Shown here in pieces: positions 20,554-26,525 of a stretch of DNA of 26,525 nucleotides (the first letter of the stretch is position 1; each line of letters starts with the position of its first letter). A program made the position numbers and the translations under genes. The DNA is taken from positions 1 to 26,525 of the forward strand of contig JBCCBV010000030.1 of NCBI GenBank assembly GCA_039033855.1, read 5' to 3'. Source of the stretch: JBCCBV01 sp039033855 (lineage in GTDB: Bacteria; Planctomycetota; Phycisphaerae; Phycisphaerales; Phycisphaeraceae). The notes under the pieces were generated by a model. The model saw only the letters and a list, made by a program, of their open reading frames with translations, was not told the DNA's origin and made no database searches.

Positions 20554-21168
20554 TCAGTTGTTAGACGCTTGAGCGAACTGCTCGAGCGACTCATCGACCA
20601 AACGCTGTTGGTCGTTGGGGTTGATCTCGCGCTGGAGGATCTTGCCGGCGATCTGCGTCGAAAGCTCCGCCAACCGGGCGTATAGCTCGTCGGTCGCCTG
20701 CTGCTGGGCCTGGGCGATCTCGGTGGTGGCCCGGTCTTTCATGCGGGTGATCTCGGCCTCGGTCTCGGACTTGAGGCGGGCGCCGAGCTGCTCGGCGTCT
20801 TTGCGGGCCTGAGCGCTGAGCTGCTGCGCCTCCTGCCGGGCCTCGGCCAGCTTGGCCTGGTAGTCCTTGAGCGTGGCGTCGGCGTCGGCCTTGGCCCGCT
20901 GGGCGTCGGTCAGGTCGCCGCGGATCTTGTCTTCGCGCGCCCGCAGGCCGCCGAGGATCTTGGGCCAGACCAGGAGCGCCAGCACCCCGAACAGCAACAG
21001 GAACTGCAGCAGGTTGAAGACGTACGAGGCCGCCTTGGTGGCGAACAGGTTGGGCGACTCGGACTTGCCGCCCTCGGCCGCGGCGTCGGCGGCGAGCGCA
21101 AGCCCGCCGTCGGGCGCAACCCAAGCCGACACCAGCACAACCAGAGCGAGCGCGATCAAACGGCGCAT
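20554..21168 (-). CDS. atpF: ATP synthase F0 subunit b
   Basis: Subunit b is the peripheral stalk that holds F1 still against the rotor. The 204-residue protein has two hydrophobic stretches. The first is a signal-peptide-like start (residues 1-28, Arg-Arg then ALALVVLVSAWVA). The second is the true membrane anchor at about 48-68 (VFNLLQFLLLFGVLALLVW), followed by a long charged coiled coil (about 75-185) rich in Ala, Gln, Lys and Glu. Canonical b has only the second helix and is about 156-170 residues, so the leader is an addition. The ATG at 21168 is chosen for GGAG 7 nt upstream; an earlier GTG- or ATG-type start has no ribosome-binding site. It lies between atpE and atpH. Confidence 0.94.
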   Translation of the reverse strand: MRRLIALALVVLVSAWVAPDGGLALAADAAAEGGKSESPNLFATKAASYVFNLLQFLLLFGVLALLVWPKILGGLRAREDKIRGDLTDAQRAKADADATLKDYQAKLAEARQEAQQLSAQARKDAEQLGARLKSETEAEITRMKDRATTEIAQAQQQATDELYARLAELSTQIAGKILQREINPNDQQRLVDESLEQFAQASNN

Positions 21169-21226
21169 GGGGAGGCTCCAGGGGACGGGCCCGCCGACGA
21201 CAACGCCGACGGGCGCCAACACGCGA

Positions 21227-21562
21227 TCAGACGATCAGGGCGAAGATGATCGCGATCACGGTCACGCCTTCGATCAGGGCGGCCGCGATGATCATGTTGG
21301 TCTGGATCACGCCGGCCGACTCGGGCTGGCGGGCGATCGACTCGACGGCCGAACCGCCGATCCGGCCGATGCCCAGGCCCGCGCCCATGATGATCAAGCC
21401 CAGGCCGATGCCCTTGCCCAGCGAGCCGATGCCAGAGCTGCTGGCCGATGCGATGTCGACTTGCTGCTCAGCGGTCAACTGTGCGGAAGCGGGGTCGGCG
21501 AACAGAAACAAGCCGGCCGTAATGGCGACAAGGGCGGCAAGCAAGGTCAGGGGTCGGCGCAT
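21227..21562 (-). CDS. atpE: ATP synthase F0 subunit c with N-terminal signal-like extension
   Basis: Subunit c forms the rotor ring that carries the coupling ion. The 111 residues contain the two-helix hairpin (about 45-70 and 85-111) joined by the polar loop ARQP (77-80). The ion-binding carboxylate is Glu98 (AALIEGV). Gly follows Glu98, and no Gln is visible in helix 1, so it looks proton-type instead of sodium-type; this is inference. The first 28 or so residues (LTLLAALVAITAGLFLFADPASA) look like a signal peptide with an ASA cleavage site, which most bacterial c subunits of 70-90 residues lack. AGGAG lies 8 nt before the ATG. It sits between atpB and atpF. Confidence 0.96.
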   Translation of the reverse strand: MRRPLTLLAALVAITAGLFLFADPASAQLTAEQQVDIASASSSGIGSLGKGIGLGLIIMGAGLGIGRIGGSAVESIARQPESAGVIQTNMIIAAALIEGVTVIAIIFALIV

Positions 21563-21629
21563 CGTCGGGTCTCCTAAGCGGTACGCAAAGCGGTAAGAAA
21601 ATCAGGGAAAGCGAAAGCGGTGGGTGCGA

Positions 21630-22559
21630 TCAGATCGCCGCGGGGGCGGCGGTGTCGGTTTCAACATGGTCGTGGTGGTCGTCGTGGCCGTGGTGTACGG
21701 CTCCGGCGGCGATGAACAAGGTCGTCAGGAAGGTAAAGATGAACGCCTGCAGCAGCGCGATGAACAGCTCCAGGCCCATCAAGGCCCCGCCGATAAACAC
21801 GCCGGCCACGCCGATCACCCCGCCGAAGATCGCGCTGGTGGTTAGCGCGGTCAGACCGATGAACGCCGCCAGCACCAGGTGCCCGGCCATCATCGTGCCG
21901 AACAAACGAGCCGCCAGCACGCAGCTCTTAATAATAAGGCTCATGACTTCGAGCACGATCAGCAGCACCGCCAACGGCATCATGGCCGGGCTGGTGACCT
22001 CGATCGGGCAGAAGTGCTTGAAGTAGCCGATGCCTTGCTCTTTGATCCCGACCAGGTTGATCATCGCAAAGGCCACGAGCGCCAGCGGGATGGTCATGGC
22101 GATTGTGCCTGTGGCCGTGCCGCCGATGTGCGACCAGTAGCCCGCGTCGGCGCCCACGATCGACGCCACGATGCCCAGCACCGGGTTGATGGGGATCAGC
22201 CCAAGCACGTTGCAGAACAAGATGAAAAAGAACGTGGTCCACAGGTACGGGATGTACTTGTCGGTCAACCGGCCGAGGTTGGGCTTGGCCACTTCCTCGC
22301 GCACGAACACGCACATGGTTTCGAGCAGCTGGGGGAGCACGCCTTTGACGACATAGTCTTCGACCCCGCGCTTGGGCTTGGCGATCTGCCGGGCCAGCGA
22401 AGCAAACCCCAGGAACACCAGCACCGACGCCACCACGCCCATGAGCATGTGGTTGTCGATGAAGCCGATCACGTCGTGCGAAACCACGTGGCTCAGCAGG
22501 CTGTCGGTCGACAGGCCGGCGGCAAGCGTGGGGCTCGGGATGGGGCTGAGGGTCGGCAT
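21630..22559 (-). CDS. atpB: ATP synthase F0 subunit a
   Basis: Subunit a forms the two half-channels that load and unload ions on the c ring. The 309-residue membrane protein has five to six hydrophobic helices (about 38-56, 105-135, 150-175, 195-225, 235-260 and 263-290). The essential Arg218 is in AARLFGTMMAGH, and the last helix contains ELFIALLQAFIF with Glu264 and Gln271. The family is usually 230-280 residues. The extra length is an N-terminal segment and a His/Asp-rich C-terminal tail (residues 289-300, HHGHDDHHDH). It is followed by atpE (67 nt). The start ATG at 22559 is the first in frame, with no strong Shine-Dalgarno. Confidence 0.97.
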   Translation of the reverse strand: MPTLSPIPSPTLAAGLSTDSLLSHVVSHDVIGFIDNHMLMGVVASVLVFLGFASLARQIAKPKRGVEDYVVKGVLPQLLETMCVFVREEVAKPNLGRLTDKYIPYLWTTFFFILFCNVLGLIPINPVLGIVASIVGADAGYWSHIGGTATGTIAMTIPLALVAFAMINLVGIKEQGIGYFKHFCPIEVTSPAMMPLAVLLIVLEVMSLIIKSCVLAARLFGTMMAGHLVLAAFIGLTALTTSAIFGGVIGVAGVFIGGALMGLELFIALLQAFIFTFLTTLFIAAGAVHHGHDDHHDHVETDTAAPAAI

Positions 22560-22623
22560 CGCGGGGCGTGCGGGGTTGGGGGGGGCAAGCCGGCCGGTTT
22601 GGGCCGTGCGCGGGACGCGGAGA

Positions 22624-23106
22624 TTAGCGAGTTTCGCCCGGCCGTGGGGCGCGCGATCGCCAGATCAATACGAGGTCGGCCGCCCAAAGCGCCACGTACC
22701 AGGCAAGCGCCACGGCGCCGGCCTTTCTGCGGTCGGCCTCGGGCTGCAGCAGCACCCATCCGCCCAGCAACACCGCGCTGGCCAGCAGCCGAACCACCAC
22801 CGAACCCATCCCGCCGATGGCGAAGCGCGACTCGGCCGACGCCTTGACGGCGAGCGCCAACGGAACGGCCCCGAGCGCCGCGGCCAGGCCCGCCAACAAG
22901 CCCGCGGTCACCACCCGTTCCTGCCAGCTGTAGAAGCCCCCGAGCGGCAACCCCCACCACGCCGCCGGCAGCCCGACCGCCAACACCAGGCCGACCACCC
23001 GCAGCGCGGCGCCGGGGCTCGGCAGGCCGGCCGGCGAAGGGGCCGACACCGGCGCAGCGTCGCGCAGATCAGCGGTCTTTGTGGGAGGCGGCGTCGGCTC
23101 GGTCAT
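22624..23106 (-). CDS. Four-helix membrane protein in the atpI position (AtpI-like?)
   Basis: I do not recognise a firm family. The 160-residue protein has a Pro/Ala-rich cytoplasmic start (1-33) and four predicted membrane helices at about 34-52, 64-87, 102-120 and 128-149, ending in an Arg/Pro tail. A gene between an AtpZ-type gene and atpB is usually atpI, a small four-helix protein that helps c-ring assembly and may move Mg2+. Position, size and topology fit that, but no sequence motif confirms it. Its start codon at 23106 overlaps the end of the preceding AtpZ-like gene by 38 nt, which suggests translational coupling. The stop is 64 nt before atpB. Confidence 0.75.
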   Translation of the reverse strand: MTEPTPPPTKTADLRDAAPVSAPSPAGLPSPGAALRVVGLVLAVGLPAAWWGLPLGGFYSWQERVVTAGLLAGLAAALGAVPLALAVKASAESRFAIGGMGSVVVRLLASAVLLGGWVLLQPEADRRKAGAVALAWYVALWAADLVLIWRSRAPRPGETR

Positions 23107-23500
23107 CTTCGGCGGGGTTCGACAGGGGCTTGGAGGCGTCAGGCTTCGGAGACGTACGGGGGCTCGGCCTGGTGTCAGAACGGGGGGCAGACCGCGTGGC
23201 AGGCCGGGGGTCGGGGATCACGCCCATGCGTTTGAGCAGCAGGTAGAACGCCGCGGCCGTTCCGCCGAGCGCCCCGACGATCAGCCCGCCGGGGTGCGTG
23301 CTCAGCAGCTGGTCCAGGCCGTAGCCCGCAGCGGTGAAGACCCCGATGCCCACCGCGAATTCCATCCCCACGCCGGCCTGGTTCCAGACCTTCCGCCGAG
23401 CGTCGGCGCGGTCTTGGCTGGCGGATTGGTCGGCTGGCTCTTGCTTCGGATCGAGCCCAAACAATCGGCGGTACCACTTGGGCGGTTGCGAACCAGCCAT
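23069..23500 (-). CDS. AtpZ/AtpI family protein of the ATP synthase operon
   Basis: AtpZ/AtpI proteins are small two-helix membrane proteins encoded at the head of F-ATPase operons, linked to assembly of the c ring or Mg2+/Ca2+ supply. The 143 residues show a charged N-terminus (1-40), then helix 1 (43-63, GVGMEFAVGIGVFTAAGYGLD) and helix 2 (71-91, GGLIVGALGGTAAAFYLLLKR). The Gly spacing and the Asp before THPGG are typical of the family. A Pro/Ser/Arg-rich C-tail of about 50 residues is unusual. The ATG at 23500 has GGAGG 6 nt upstream; an earlier in-frame start adds poorly conserved residues. It overlaps the next gene by 38 nt and follows atpG by 111 nt. Confidence 0.85.
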   Translation of the reverse strand: MAGSQPPKWYRRLFGLDPKQEPADQSASQDRADARRKVWNQAGVGMEFAVGIGVFTAAGYGLDQLLSTHPGGLIVGALGGTAAAFYLLLKRMGVIPDPRPATRSAPRSDTRPSPRTSPKPDASKPLSNPAEDDRADAASHKDR

Positions 23501-23611
23501 CGCCAACCTCCACACAAACTTGGTCGGCCCGAGCCGAAGTTCCCGTGTTCCCCGAAGCAAGCGGGAGCGTCCCGGGTTGTCCGAAGATTCCGGGGGTCAG
23601 CCGGGAGTGGG

Positions 23612-24520
23612 CTATTCGAGCGCCGCGGCCCCGCTGATGATTTCCGACAGCTCGGTGGTGATCGCCGTCTGACGGGCGCGGTTGAAGTCGCGCTTGAGCC
23701 CCTTGCGCTGCTTGCCGGCCGCATCGGTCGCGGCTTTCATCGCCACCATGCGGGCCAACTGCTCGCTGACAATCGCCTCGTTGAACAGCTGAAACAGCCC
23801 GGTTTTGACGGTCATCGGCAGGATGGCGTCGAGCAGCGACTTGGGGTCGGGCTGGAACTCATACACCGGTACGTGCCTGCCGGGGGCGTCGCCGGCGGCC
23901 GTCTGCGCGGCGTCGACCGGGGCCGGGGGTTCGAGCGGCAGCAGCGTCTGGACCATCGCCATCTGCTTGGATTTGCTGACGTACGCCGTGGAGCAGACCC
24001 GCACCGCGTCGTACTTGCCGGCGATGAACTCGTCGATGTACCGCTGGGCCAGGGCCTCCACGTCGGCGTAGGCCGGCTTGTCGCCGAACTGCTCGTGAGA
24101 TTGGGTGATATCCCGGCCGGAGAACTTTAGGATGCCCACCGCCTTGCGGCCCACCGCCTCGAGCCGGAGCTCGGACGACTCGGACAGCTCGCGGAAATAC
24201 TGCGCCGCCGCGCGGACGATGTTGGCGTTGTACGCGCCGCACAGCCCGCGGTCCGAGCCGATCACCAAAAGCAACTCACGCCCCGGCGAAGCGGTTGGCG
24301 GGGACAGCAGCGGGTGGCCGGCGTCGGCGTCGTCGCCCATCGCTTCGGCGAGTTGCCCGGCGACCTGCCGGATCCGCTGCGAATACGCCTGGGCGTCGGT
24401 GGCCCGCTTGGCCATCGCCTGGAAACGGGCCGTGGCGATCATCTGCATCGTCTTGGTGATGCGCTGGATGTTGCCGACGGCGCGGATACGGCCCTTGATT
24501 TCGCGGAGGTTGGCTGGCAC
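23612..24520 (-). CDS. atpG: ATP synthase F1 subunit gamma
   Basis: Gamma is the central rotor shaft of F1. The 302-residue protein, from a GTG at 24520, begins PANLREIKGRIRAVGNIQRI and TKTMQMIATARF, the conserved N-terminal helix. It has the SDRGLCGAYNANI block (about residues 79-91) and ends with the conserved C-terminal helix (KQRKGLKRDFNRARQTAITTELSEIISGAAALE split by family variation). No in-frame ATG lies close to this conserved start, and upstream codons are unlike gamma, so GTG is preferred despite no clear Shine-Dalgarno. In the usual order gamma follows atpA; here it is the first gene of the cluster, about 4 kb upstream of atpA. It is divergent from groES across 374 bp of repeat-rich DNA. 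Confidence 0.95.
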   Translation of the reverse strand: MPANLREIKGRIRAVGNIQRITKTMQMIATARFQAMAKRATDAQAYSQRIRQVAGQLAEAMGDDADAGHPLLSPPTASPGRELLLVIGSDRGLCGAYNANIVRAAAQYFRELSESSELRLEAVGRKAVGILKFSGRDITQSHEQFGDKPAYADVEALAQRYIDEFIAGKYDAVRVCSTAYVSKSKQMAMVQTLLPLEPPAPVDAAQTAAGDAPGRHVPVYEFQPDPKSLLDAILPMTVKTGLFQLFNEAIVSEQLARMVAMKAATDAAGKQRKGLKRDFNRARQTAITTELSEIISGAAALE

Positions 24521-24633
24521 AGCGGGAATGTATCTCGACGGCTGGGGCGGGGCAATCCGGGGCTTGCGCCCCGGGCGCTTCCACGGGGCACGCGGGCGTC
24601 TTCGCCCGTGATGCGTCGTAAGCCTTGCCTCCT

Positions 24634-24752
24634 GCGCCCTCTCCCCGCGGGAGTGGGTGCGAGCCGAGCGATAGCCGGCGAGCGGGTGACGGGCCCGACC
24701 CATGACAAATGCACCCCCTCACCCCAGCCCTCTCCCTCAAGGGAGAGGGCGC
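24634..24752. repeat. 119-bp MITE-like element with 12-bp terminal inverted repeats
   Basis: gcgccctctccc (24634-24645) is repeated exactly as its reverse complement at 24741-24752. The right end is also a strong hairpin (ccctctccc-tcaa-gggagaggg, 24728-24749). The sequence belongs to the common ccctcaccc...ccctctccc dispersed repeats found in many bacterial genomes. It encodes nothing and carries no transposase. Confidence 0.8.
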
Positions 24753-24803
24753 CAGAACAGGGTGGCCAGTAGAAACCACGGGCCTGCACCCATTCACTCG
24801 CCG

Positions 24804-24834
24804 GAGGCCCCGCTTACTGACGTGCGCGGCTCGT
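24804..24834. repeat. 31-bp dispersed repeat, copy A (before groES)
   Basis: gaggccccgcttact followed by gacgtgcgcggctcgt; identical at 30 of 31 positions to copy B at 25480-25510, in the same orientation. The two copies bracket groES. Weaker similarity (gcaccc and cattcac) extends upstream of both copies. Confidence 0.85.
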
Positions 24835-24894
24835 TTCAGAGACTCCCCCGCTAGGATCGCTCGCGTCGCCACTGCACACCCCGGAGCCCTCGCT

Positions 24895-25212
24895 TTGCCC
24901 GAAGCCGACCCGTTGCCCGACCTCGAAACCGTCGAACCCATCGGCGCCCGGGTCCTGATCCGCAAAGACGAGGACAAAAAACAGACCAAGTCCGGCATCC
25001 ACCTGCCGGACAAGATCGAGATCCCCACCCTGACCGGGCGGATCGTCACCGTGTCGGCCGAGGTCGAGCACGACGACGACTACCCCCTCAAGCAGTACGA
25101 CCGCGTGCTGTTCAACCCCAAGGGGGCGATCCCGGTCGACTTCGAGGGCGACAACCGGCTGTTCGTGGTGGCGGTCGAAAACGTCGTGGCCGTGTTCCGC
25201 AAAGGTGGATAG
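24895..25212 (+). CDS. groES: GroES-like co-chaperonin (Cpn10 family), TTG start
   Basis: This is a 105-residue Cpn10-fold protein. VEPIGARVLIRKDEDKK near residue 14 corresponds to the GroES core start. KSGIHLPDKIEIPTLTGRIV covers the mobile loop (residues 33-52), which contacts GroEL, and YDRVLFNPKGAIPVDF matches the conserved YGD-type segment. LFVVAVENVVAVFRKGG is the C-terminal strand. No ATG is suitably placed; TTG at 24895 has GGAG 8 nt upstream and gives the expected length plus an acidic 13-residue head. No groEL is adjacent, so this may be a divergent second copy. It is rightward and divergent from atpG. Confidence 0.85.
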   Translation: MPEADPLPDLETVEPIGARVLIRKDEDKKQTKSGIHLPDKIEIPTLTGRIVTVSAEVEHDDDYPLKQYDRVLFNPKGAIPVDFEGDNRLFVVAVENVVAVFRKGG

Positions 25213-25226
25213 GCGGAGCCTGCGAG

Positions 25227-25245
25227 CCGGGCACTGCGTGCCCGG
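25227..25245 (+). terminator. Strong hairpin after groES
   Basis: An exact 8-bp stem (ccgggcac / gtgcccgg) with a 3-nt loop lies 14 nt after the groES stop. The downstream sequence is only modestly T-rich (tcgtcgtgctttcg), so it may work with Rho or as an mRNA end. Confidence 0.5.
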
Positions 25246-25350
25246 TCGTCGTGCTTTCGCCCCGGACTCTTCGGGTATTTTGTGCGGGCGTCCCGCATTC
25301 GCCCCGAGCTTTTCCCGGGGACTTCGTACATGCGACTAATGGTGTGGGAT

Positions 25351-25369
25351 CCCCGGCCAAAGGCCGGGG
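25351..25369. repeat. Palindrome ccccggcc-aaa-ggccgggg
   Basis: An exact 8-bp stem with a 3-nt loop in non-coding DNA between two convergent genes. It could act as a bidirectional terminator stem or be part of a dispersed repeat. Confidence 0.65.
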
Positions 25370-25395
25370 GGCGGCGATAGCCGAGTGCGCAAGAC

Positions 25396-25424
25396 GAGGC
25401 CCGACCGTAAGGGAGGGCGGCCTC
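25396..25424. repeat. Dispersed palindromic element related to the one in nrdA
   Basis: gaggcc and ggcctc bracket cgaccgtaagggag, whose 14-nt core matches nrdA linker DNA at 13087-13100 with one difference. Two copies in 26 kb, one in a coding linker, indicate a mobile or copied short repeat. Confidence 0.65.
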
Positions 25425-25479
25425 TGACCGCTGCGCGAAGCGTCGCAGATGCACCCGGCCCGCATTCACGCAACCGTCC

Positions 25480-25510
25480 GAGGCCCCGCTTACTCACGTG
25501 CGCGGCTCGT
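25480..25510. repeat. 31-bp dispersed repeat, copy B (after groES)
   Basis: Direct repeat partner of 24804-24834 with a single g/c difference in the middle. It lies close to the 3' end of the leftward gamma-carbonic-anhydrase-like gene. Confidence 0.85.
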
Positions 25511-25518
25511 CCGGAATC

Positions 25519-26046
25519 TCACTCCGCGTTCCCATCCCACGGGATGAACCGCGGGTCGCGGGGCGACTCGACATAGCTCTGGGCCAGCTTCAGGTAATGC
25601 GGGGGCAGCCAAGTGGTGTAGCCGTGCTCTTGTTCGGTGAGTTCGCGGAGCACCTTGCCGGGCACGCCCATGACCACGTGGCCGTCGGGGATGGTTTTGC
25701 CGGGCGGGACCACGGCGCCGGCCGCGATCAGGCAGCCCTTGCCGATGTGCGTGGCGCCCATGACCACCGCGCCCATGCCGATGAGCGTGCCGTCGCCCAC
25801 CGATCGCCCATGGACGATGGCCCCGTGGCCGATGCTCACGTCGGCGCCGATGTGGTTGGCGTGGCCGTGGTCGCAGTGGATCACGGCGTTGTCCTGCACG
25901 TTGGTGCGCGGGCCGATGGAAACCTTGGCCACGTCGCCGCGGACCACGGCGCCGTACCAGAGCGAGACATCGGGGGCGATCTTCACCTCGCCGGTCACGC
26001 GTGCGGTGTCGGCCAGGTACACGCCGTGGTGGAGGCGGAAGGTCAT
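25519..26046 (-). CDS. Gamma-carbonic-anhydrase-like hexapeptide-repeat protein (YrdA/CaiE type)
   Basis: This 175-residue protein has left-handed beta-helix hexapeptide repeats (about residues 18-125, with turns such as IGPRTNVQDNAVIH, IGADVSIGHGAIVHG and IGKGCLIAAGAVV) and a C-terminal helix. His57, His74 and His79 sit where the three zinc ligands of archaeal gamma-carbonic anhydrase (His81, His117, His122) lie, including the five-residue spacing of the last two. It is thus likely a trimeric metal-binding protein. Many family members lack proven carbonic anhydrase activity because the Glu residues of the catalytic loop are missing, so the reaction is unsure. Its ATG is 7 nt after the nadB stop, so the two are probably co-transcribed. 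Confidence 0.93.
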   Translation of the reverse strand: MTFRLHHGVYLADTARVTGEVKIAPDVSLWYGAVVRGDVAKVSIGPRTNVQDNAVIHCDHGHANHIGADVSIGHGAIVHGRSVGDGTLIGMGAVVMGATHIGKGCLIAAGAVVPPGKTIPDGHVVMGVPGKVLRELTEQEHGYTTWLPPHYLKLAQSYVESPRDPRFIPWDGNAE

Positions 26047-26053
26047 GGGTTGA

Positions 26054-26525
26054 TTATGACGCAGTCATGGCTGCATCCGCCACCGGGGCCGTCGTCGGCT
26101 TGTCGGCGCCGCGGACCCAGCGGTCGTGCAAGCGGAAGTCATCCCTCGGCTCGGGGAAGTCGTCGCGGTGGTGGACGCCCCGGCTTTCCTGTCGCCAGTG
26201 CGCAGCGCGGGTGATCAGCGCGCCGACGGTGAGCAGGTTCTGGACCTCCCAGCCCTGGGCGTCGTCGAAGATCTTGTCGAGGGTGTAGCGGGCCCAGAAC
26301 TGGAACATCTCGGACACCTCGTCGAGTCGGTCGCCGGTGCGGCGGATGCCCACGTGTTTCCACATGACGCTGCGCAGGCTCGATCGCACGTCGGCCAGGT
26401 CGAGCTCGCTGCGGTCGCTCGGGCGGATGTCGGAGACGGCCTTGATGGGCCTTCGGCCGTTCTCCACGCCCTGCAGGCAGTTGCGCCCCACGGCGTCGCC
26501 GAACACCAGGCCTTCGAGCAGCGAG
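26054..26525 (-). CDS. nadB: L-aspartate oxidase, C-terminal part (5' end outside window)
   Basis: NadB oxidises L-aspartate to iminoaspartate with FAD, the first step of de novo NAD synthesis. The visible 156 residues open with SLLEGLVFGDAVGRN, the end of the FAD-binding domain. The C-terminal helical domain follows, with LRSVMWKHVGIRRTGDRLDE, WEVQNLLTVGALITRA and HWRQESRGVHHRDDFPEP. The ESRG-x-H-x-R-x-DFP string is shared by aspartate oxidase and the succinate dehydrogenase/fumarate reductase flavoproteins. The lack of the long SdhA C-terminal tail and the MLTVAxLI-type segment favour NadB. The gene continues off the right edge. It is upstream of the gamma-carbonic-anhydrase-like gene. Confidence 0.88.
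   Translation of the reverse strand, partial: SLLEGLVFGDAVGRNCLQGVENGRRPIKAVSDIRPSDRSELDLADVRSSLRSVMWKHVGIRRTGDRLDEVSEMFQFWARYTLDKIFDDAQGWEVQNLLTVGALITRAAHWRQESRGVHHRDDFPEPRDDFRLHDRWVRGADKPTTAPVADAAMTAS

Larger units (their letters stand above)
24521..24894. other. Repeat-rich divergent region between atpG and groES
   Basis: This 374-bp region has no gene. It contains a gggcg-tctt-cgccc hairpin (about 24595-24608), a 119-bp inverted-repeat element (24634-24752) and the first copy of a 31-bp direct repeat (24804-24834). Promoters for the atp cluster and groES should lie here, but I see no convincing hexamers. Confidence 0.6.
25213..25518. other. Palindrome-rich intergenic region after groES
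   Basis: These 306 bp hold no gene but at least five hairpins: the 25227-25245 stem, a tgcggg-cgt-cccgca stem near 25285, a ccccg...cggggg stem near 25302, 25351-25369 and 25396-25424. The second copy of the 31-bp repeat (25480-25510) ends 9 bp before the stop codon of the leftward gamma-carbonic-anhydrase-like gene. Confidence 0.65.

Noticed and set aside
21227..21562. Sodium-type c subunit
   Set aside because: Glu98 is followed by Gly and no helix-1 Gln is seen, so the usual Na+ ligand set is missing.

Overview
The window looks like a piece of a high-GC chromosome from the Planctomycetota, most likely a Phycisphaerae-type bacterium. This is inferred from family-level features: an M48/LemA pair, a class Ic-like ribonucleotide reductase, a rearranged F-type ATP synthase cluster, a divergent GroES and many short palindromic dispersed repeats between genes. 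No rRNA, tRNA or CRISPR array is visible. Most genes are core housekeeping genes; the accessory-looking parts are a tyrosine recombinase tail at the left edge and the repeat-filled intergenic stretches.

Left part (1-5334). A 5'-truncated tyrosine recombinase tail reads rightward. It meets a leftward block read as coaE (dephospho-CoA kinase), rho, lemA and an M48 HtpX-like membrane protease. Centre-left (5535-9173). A rightward type IV pilus motor pair, pilB (assembly ATPase) and pilT (retraction ATPase), lies behind a plausible sigma-70-type promoter. A convergent small RNHCP zinc-ribbon-like protein follows.

Centre (9174-16580). A 966-bp non-coding leader carries an inverted repeat resembling an NrdR box, a promoter-like TAGACA-17-CATAAT and a possible 19-codon leader ORF. 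It precedes nrdA-nrdB. NrdB has Glu94 and Phe132 in place of the usual Asp ligand and radical Tyr, which is the signature of the class Ic (Mn/Fe) enzymes first described in Chlamydia. NrdA has two N-terminal ATP-cone regions and an unusually long linker before its C-terminal CxxC. That linker contains four 7-residue repeats and dispersed palindromic DNA. A good intrinsic terminator follows nrdB. Next comes a periplasmic HtrA/DegP-type protease.

Right part (16628-26525). Leftward gltA (citrate synthase) lies downstream of an ATP synthase cluster read as atpG, an AtpZ/AtpI-like gene, a four-helix membrane protein, atpB, atpE, atpF, atpH and atpA. The gamma gene is at the front instead of after atpA, and beta and epsilon (atpD, atpC) are absent from the window. 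Beyond atpG is a rightward groES with a TTG start and no groEL beside it, flanked by two near-identical 31-bp repeats. A leftward pair closes the window: nadB (L-aspartate oxidase, cut by the right edge) and a gamma-carbonic-anhydrase-like protein.

The genes serve ATP synthesis and the TCA cycle (atp, gltA), NAD and CoA cofactor synthesis (nadB, coaE), DNA precursors (nrdAB), transcription termination (rho), envelope quality control (M48, LemA, HtrA) and twitching motility or competence (pilB, pilT). The points most worth following are the class Ic RNR with its repeat-invaded linker and the split, permuted ATP synthase operon. I found no clear evidence of a wholly new multigene system.
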